NCBI RefSeq assembly: GCF_003353055.1
Contig: NZ_QKWJ01000029.1
Span: forward strand, 20,608 to 84,607
Length of the DNA: 64,000 nt
Reading direction: 5' to 3'
DNA from: Cupriavidus lacunae
GTDB taxonomy: Bacteria > Pseudomonadota > Gammaproteobacteria > Burkholderiales > Burkholderiaceae
Shown here: positions 60,720 to 64,000 of the stretch, one piece after another
Layout of the letters: the number at the start of each line of letters is the position of its first letter
How positions within the stretch are numbered: position 1 is the stretch's first letter
The notes under the pieces: model-generated
Told to the model about the DNA's origin: nothing
The model's database searches: none
The model's input: only the letters and a program-made list of their open reading frames with translations
Program-made: the position numbers and the translations under genes

Positions 60720-61703
60720 ATGATTCGATCCATGCAAGGCGCCATGCTGGCCCTGACCTCATCGTTGCTGCTGGCGGCCGCACCCGCCGTCCACGCGCAA
60801 CCCCAGTACCCCGGCAAGCCGATCCGGCTGGTGGTGCCGTTCTCGGCGGGCAGCGCCACTGACATCCTGGCGCGCATCATCGGCAGCAAGATGGGCGAGG
60901 GCGGCACCTATCAGGTGATCGTCGACAACCGGCCCGGCGCCGGCGGCACCCTGGGGGCCACCGGCGTGGCCAAGGCGGCACCGGACGGCTACACGCTGAT
61001 CCTGGTTTCGGTCGGGCATGCAATCAATGCCACGCTGTACCCCAAGCTCTCTTATGACACGGTGAAGGACTTCGCACCGGTCTCGCTGGTGGCAACGGTG
61101 CCCAATGTGCTGGTGGTCAACGCCGCCAGCAAGTACAAGTCGGTCCGCGACGTGGTCGCTGCTGCCAAGGCCACTCCGGGCGCACTGAACTTCGACTCGG
61201 CGGGATCCGGCAGCTCCACGCACCTCAGCGGCGAGCTGTTCAAGATGCAGGCCGGCATCGACATCGTCCATATCCCGTACAAGGGCACGGGTGAGGCGCT
61301 CACCGATGTGATGGCCGGCCGCGGCGACATGATGTTCGCGCCCACCGTCTCGGCCATGCCCTTCGTCAGGCAGGGCAAGCTGCGGGCGCTGGCGGTCACC
61401 ACGGCAAAGCGCGCCAGCACGCTGCCGGACATTCCCACGGTGGCGGAGTCCGGCCTGCCTGGCTACGCCTTCGATTCCTGGTTCGGCGTGCTGGCGCCGG
61501 CGGGCACGCCCAAGGCCATCGTCGATGCGCTCAATGCCGAGATCGGCAAGGCACTGGCCGCGCCCGATGTGCGCGAGCGACTGGCGGCGCAGGGTGCGGA
61601 ACCGAAGCGCTCGTCGCCGCAGGAGTTCGCCGCCTATATCCAGGCGGAGATCGGCAAGCTTGCCCCGGTGGTCCGGCAATCCGGCGTAAAGGGCGGCCAA
61701 TAG
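60720..61703 (+). CDS. Bug-family periplasmic solute-binding protein
   Basis: A 327-residue TctC-like receptor with a signal peptide (about 1-26, VHA|QP) and the motifs PIRLVVPFSAGSATDILAR, VIVDNRPGAGGTLGATG and IVHIPYKGTGEALTDVMAG. GAGGAGA precedes the ATG at 60720. Like the other two Bug genes here it has no TctA/TctB partner. It stands between the porin remnant and the LacI gene, and probably serves the same aromatic pathway. Confidence 0.88.
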   Translation: MIRSMQGAMLALTSSLLLAAAPAVHAQPQYPGKPIRLVVPFSAGSATDILARIIGSKMGEGGTYQVIVDNRPGAGGTLGATGVAKAAPDGYTLILVSVGHAINATLYPKLSYDTVKDFAPVSLVATVPNVLVVNAASKYKSVRDVVAAAKATPGALNFDSAGSGSSTHLSGELFKMQAGIDIVHIPYKGTGEALTDVMAGRGDMMFAPTVSAMPFVRQGKLRALAVTTAKRASTLPDIPTVAESGLPGYAFDSWFGVLAPAGTPKAIVDALNAEIGKALAAPDVRERLAAQGAEPKRSSPQEFAAYIQAEIGKLAPVVRQSGVKGGQ

Positions 61704-61809
61704 CCGCGACACGGACGGCCTGCAGGCAGGACCGGGAGGAGCGGGGCAGCGCTGGCTTAGAATACCGACTACTACAATGTTCCGGGCTGCCGCCCCGCCA
61801 CCTGCCGCC

Positions 61810-62844
61810 ATGCCCGAACGCAAGCGCCTCACCCTGAAAGACCTGGCTGCCGAGATCGACGTGCATTACTCGACCGTCTCGCGAGTGATGAACCCTGCCA
61901 CCCGGCATCTCGTCGCGGACGAGGTGGCGGCACGCATCCTGCAACTGGCCGAGGTGCGTGGCTTCCGCCCCAACCGCATCGCGGCAGGGCTGCGCACGCA
62001 GCGCTCCGGGCTGGTGGGCGTAGTGCTGCCGGATATCGCCAACCCGGTGTTTCCGCCCATACTGGCCGGGATTGAAGCCGTGCTGGCGCAGCAGGGCTAT
62101 GTGCCGATAGTGGTCAACGCCGGTACCGACAAGAGCCGCCAGCGCTTTATCATCGACCAGATGATCGGGCGCCAGGTGGAAGGGCTGGTGCTTGCCACCG
62201 CGGAGCGGGAGGACCCGGTGCTCGACTACTGCCTCAAGCAACATATCCCCGTGGTCACGGTCAACCGGGGGGAAGAGACCAGACGGGTTTCCTGCGTGGT
62301 GAGCGACAACCTGCTGGCGATGCGCCTGACGGTCGACCACCTGGTCGAGCTGGGCCACCGCCGCATCGGACATATCGCCGGACCGGCCTCGCTGTCCACC
62401 GGCTTCCTGCGGCGCGAGGGTTTCACCCAGGCGGTCAAGCGGCACCGCCTGCGGCGCGGTGAATGGCAGGTGCTGGAAGCGGCCAGCTACTCGCGCGAGG
62501 CCGGCAGGCTGGCTTGCGAGCAACTCTTCGCGGCGTTCCCGCAGTTGACGGCGATCGCCGCCGGCAATGACCTGGTGGCGATGGGTTGCTACGACTTCAT
62601 GCGCGAGCGCGGGGTGCGTTGTCCCGATGAAGTCTCGGTGGTGGGCCACAACGACATGCCTTTCGCCGACGCGCTGACGCCGCCGCTGACCACCGTGCGA
62701 ATCGCCGTACACGAAATGGGCGAGGAGGCAGCCCGGCTCCTGCTCAGGAAGATCGACAAGCCTGCATCCGATCCTGTCACCGTACAACTGACGCCGCAGC
62801 TGATTGTGCGGGGCTCCACGGCGGCGCCGCGCTCGAACTCCTGA
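61810..62844 (+). CDS. LacI/GalR-family transcriptional regulator
   Basis: A 344-residue regulator. Helix-turn-helix and hinge lie at about 7-58 (LTLKDLAAEIDVHYSTVSRVMN), then a periplasmic-binding-protein-like effector domain (about 62-335) with GVVLPDIANPVFPPILAGIE and GHRRIGHIAGP. Such proteins bind 12-20 bp palindromes with central CG, exactly like GCAAACGTTTGC found three times in this window. ATG at 61810 or 61777 is possible. It is likely the repressor of the dioxygenase operon, with a pathway metabolite as inducer. Confidence 0.88.
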   Translation: MPERKRLTLKDLAAEIDVHYSTVSRVMNPATRHLVADEVAARILQLAEVRGFRPNRIAAGLRTQRSGLVGVVLPDIANPVFPPILAGIEAVLAQQGYVPIVVNAGTDKSRQRFIIDQMIGRQVEGLVLATAEREDPVLDYCLKQHIPVVTVNRGEETRRVSCVVSDNLLAMRLTVDHLVELGHRRIGHIAGPASLSTGFLRREGFTQAVKRHRLRRGEWQVLEAASYSREAGRLACEQLFAAFPQLTAIAAGNDLVAMGCYDFMRERGVRCPDEVSVVGHNDMPFADALTPPLTTVRIAVHEMGEEAARLLLRKIDKPASDPVTVQLTPQLIVRGSTAAPRSNS

Positions 62845-62873
62845 AGCCGGCGTAGCGCGAGACCATCGCATGG

Positions 62874-63239
62874 TCATGTGGGATCGGAATCGAGAAAGAC
62901 ATAGAGCGCTGCGATCTTCTCATCGCGAACGATGATCACATCCCAGCCCGTATACTCGGGTACTTCGCCGCGCGGGCCAGAACCCCAGGCCAGACGACCG
63001 GCGTTATGGAGAGCCTGGGGCTTGCCGTGCGGTGTGTAGGCGAAGTGCGGGTGCGTCGCGCGCAGATCCCCTGCGAATTTGTCGAGAGCGTCGTGCCCGA
63101 CGAATACTTCCGTCGGTACGTAGAGCACGCAGTCCTCGGTATAGAGCGCCTCGATTGCCGCGCGACGACGCGTTGCGTCGCCTTCACCGAAGACCTCCTG
63201 GAGGTTGCGATAGAGCAGTTCGTGGGTACGGTCATTCAT
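62874..63239 (-). CDS. NTF2-like (SnoaL-type) protein
   Basis: A 121-residue protein with the nuclear-transport-factor-2-like cone fold pattern: LYRNLQEVFGEGDATRRRAAIEALYTEDCVLYVP and WDVIIVRDEKIAALYVFLD at the C-terminus. The family holds small isomerases, hydrolases and ligand-binding proteins. AAGGAG precedes the ATG at 63239. It converges with the LacI gene across a gap of 30 bases. Confidence 0.8.
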   Translation of the reverse strand: MNDRTHELLYRNLQEVFGEGDATRRRAAIEALYTEDCVLYVPTEVFVGHDALDKFAGDLRATHPHFAYTPHGKPQALHNAGRLAWGSGPRGEVPEYTGWDVIIVRDEKIAALYVFLDSDPT

Positions 63240-63355
63240 CACACACTCCTTAATCAATGGCGGTGGACCTCTGCGGTCGCATTGTGTCGAAATCTCTTGC
63301 GTGTCCCCATTTCCTGTAGCAACTGCTTCAGGAAGATGCAGGATGTGGTGCGGCG

Positions 63356-63853
63356 CTACTGAGCGAGGGCCAGGGTCTTTGTGACGGCGGTGACGACTGC
63401 GGGTCGCGCCGAGAGTTCGCCATACCAACGCGTAATAAATGGGAACTTGTCTAAGGACGCATTGATTGCCTGATGGCGCCAGACCCACCCGAAATGAGCA
63501 ATGTCCGCGATGCTGTATGCGTCACCGGCAACGTACTGGTGCTGTTCGAGGCCGGAATCGAGCACGCCTAGCACCCGGTCAACCTCTGCCAGAGCGCGTG
63601 CCTGGGCCTCAGGCTGTGGTGATGACTGCATGGCGACCAAAAACGCCTGAAGGAAGGCAGGACTCAGGCCAGACGCGTGGAAGAAAAGCTGTTCGAAGAC
63701 CTTGCCGCGGCGGGCACTGTCCGTCGGAAGAAGTTGCCCGGTCTTCTCAGCAAGGTAGACCAGGATTGCGGCGGATTCGCTGAGTATCACATCGCCCTCT
63801 CCAGGCCTGGAGGAATGATCGATAAGAACCGGGACTTTCGCGTTGGGATTCAT
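63356..63853 (-). CDS. Glutathione S-transferase, N-terminally truncated
   Basis: The 165-residue frame contains most of a GST. It begins MNPNAKVPVLIDH, the cis-proline and glutathione-binding part, then ESAAILVYLAEKTGQLLP, and the all-helical C-terminal domain with YSIADIAHFGWVWRH. Intact relatives have about 50 more N-terminal residues (first strand and helix with the catalytic Ser/Tyr/Cys). Upstream the frame stays open for only about 28 codons to a TGA and reads an abnormal sequence, so the 5' end has been lost or replaced. It is probably inactive. Confidence 0.65.
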   Translation of the reverse strand: MNPNAKVPVLIDHSSRPGEGDVILSESAAILVYLAEKTGQLLPTDSARRGKVFEQLFFHASGLSPAFLQAFLVAMQSSPQPEAQARALAEVDRVLGVLDSGLEQHQYVAGDAYSIADIAHFGWVWRHQAINASLDKFPFITRWYGELSARPAVVTAVTKTLALAQ

Positions 63854-63879
63854 CGCCCTGAATGCATCGGCCTTTTGTT

Positions 63880-64000
63880 TAAAGTGGACCCCTCGGTCAA
63901 GACAGATTTCAACCGAGTTTAAGCTGCATCCATTTCTTCACATGCAGCGGAACAGCGCTGCCCTGATTTTGCGCGGGGAGAATCCCCTGCGCAGCGTAGC
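63880..64000. other. Junction DNA after the truncated GST gene
   Basis: Bases from about 63880 (AAAGTGGACCCC) look unlike GST coding sequence and resemble the ends of some IS3-type elements, but no transposase is in view. An imperfect hairpin lies at 63971-63992. The window ends here; the next gene is not visible. Confidence 0.3.

Noticed and set aside
62861..62875. GACCAT-CGC-ATGGTC dyad between LacI and NTF2-like genes
   Set aside because: Only a 6-bp stem overlapping the stop codon of the NTF2-like gene; too weak to call a terminator.

Overview
The window looks like a piece of an accessory chromosome or megaplasmid of a beta-proteobacterium of the Burkholderiaceae, most likely Cupriavidus or a close relative. 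The reasons are high GC content, three orphan Bug-type solute receptors, porins of the Burkholderia type, many LysR/AraC/FixJ regulators and dense short catabolic operons. I see no rRNA, tRNA, CRISPR array or intact insertion sequence.

Layout. 0.2-3 kb: an AAA ATPase and an amino-acid permease. 3-10 kb: a BamE-like lipoprotein, an ECF sigma/anti-sigma pair with a small secreted repeat protein, two small proteins, a large UPF0182 membrane protein and a tiny lipoprotein. 10-17 kb: a porin, a secreted GlcG/HbpS-like protein, then an alpha/beta hydrolase, a Bug receptor, a di-heme cytochrome c, an acetamidase/formamidase-like protein and an AraC regulator. 17-22 kb: a TetR regulator and an operon of VOC protein, FAD monooxygenase, DUF485 protein and ActP-type symporter, preceded by a TetR-like palindrome. 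22-35 kb: an LLM oxidoreductase, LysR, a FrnE-like DsbA protein, two more related FAD monooxygenases, an Old Yellow Enzyme, an MFS pump and a tightly overlapping cytochrome c / 2Fe-2S / molybdopterin hydroxylase operon.

35-53 kb is the most unusual part. A 1850-residue kinase-like/ATPase/GAF/PAS/histidine-kinase protein is divergent from an operon of isochorismatase-family hydrolase, exported chloroperoxidase-like hydrolase, exported amidohydrolase, DoxX, MFS exporter, XapX and porin. A receiver-only response regulator, a second GAF-PAS histidine kinase, an AraC regulator and a FixJ-type regulator follow. The Ser/Thr kinase-like domain of the large protein lacks the expected catalytic residues. 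Its promoter region shares a 20-bp element (17 of 20 identical) with the receiver-only regulator, which argues for one coordinated signalling locus.

53-63 kb encodes a probable hydroxyquinol-type ring-cleavage route: intradiol dioxygenase, maleylacetate reductase, SDR, BKACE (DUF849) enzyme, quinone-reductase-like protein, cupin, two Bug receptors, LysR and LacI regulators. Three perfect GCAAACGTTTGC palindromes occur in the window, two of them in this cluster and one far upstream at 17.15 kb; they are candidate operators of the LacI protein. One lies just before the surviving C-terminal tail of a deleted porin gene. The window ends in an NTF2-like protein and a 5'-truncated glutathione S-transferase.
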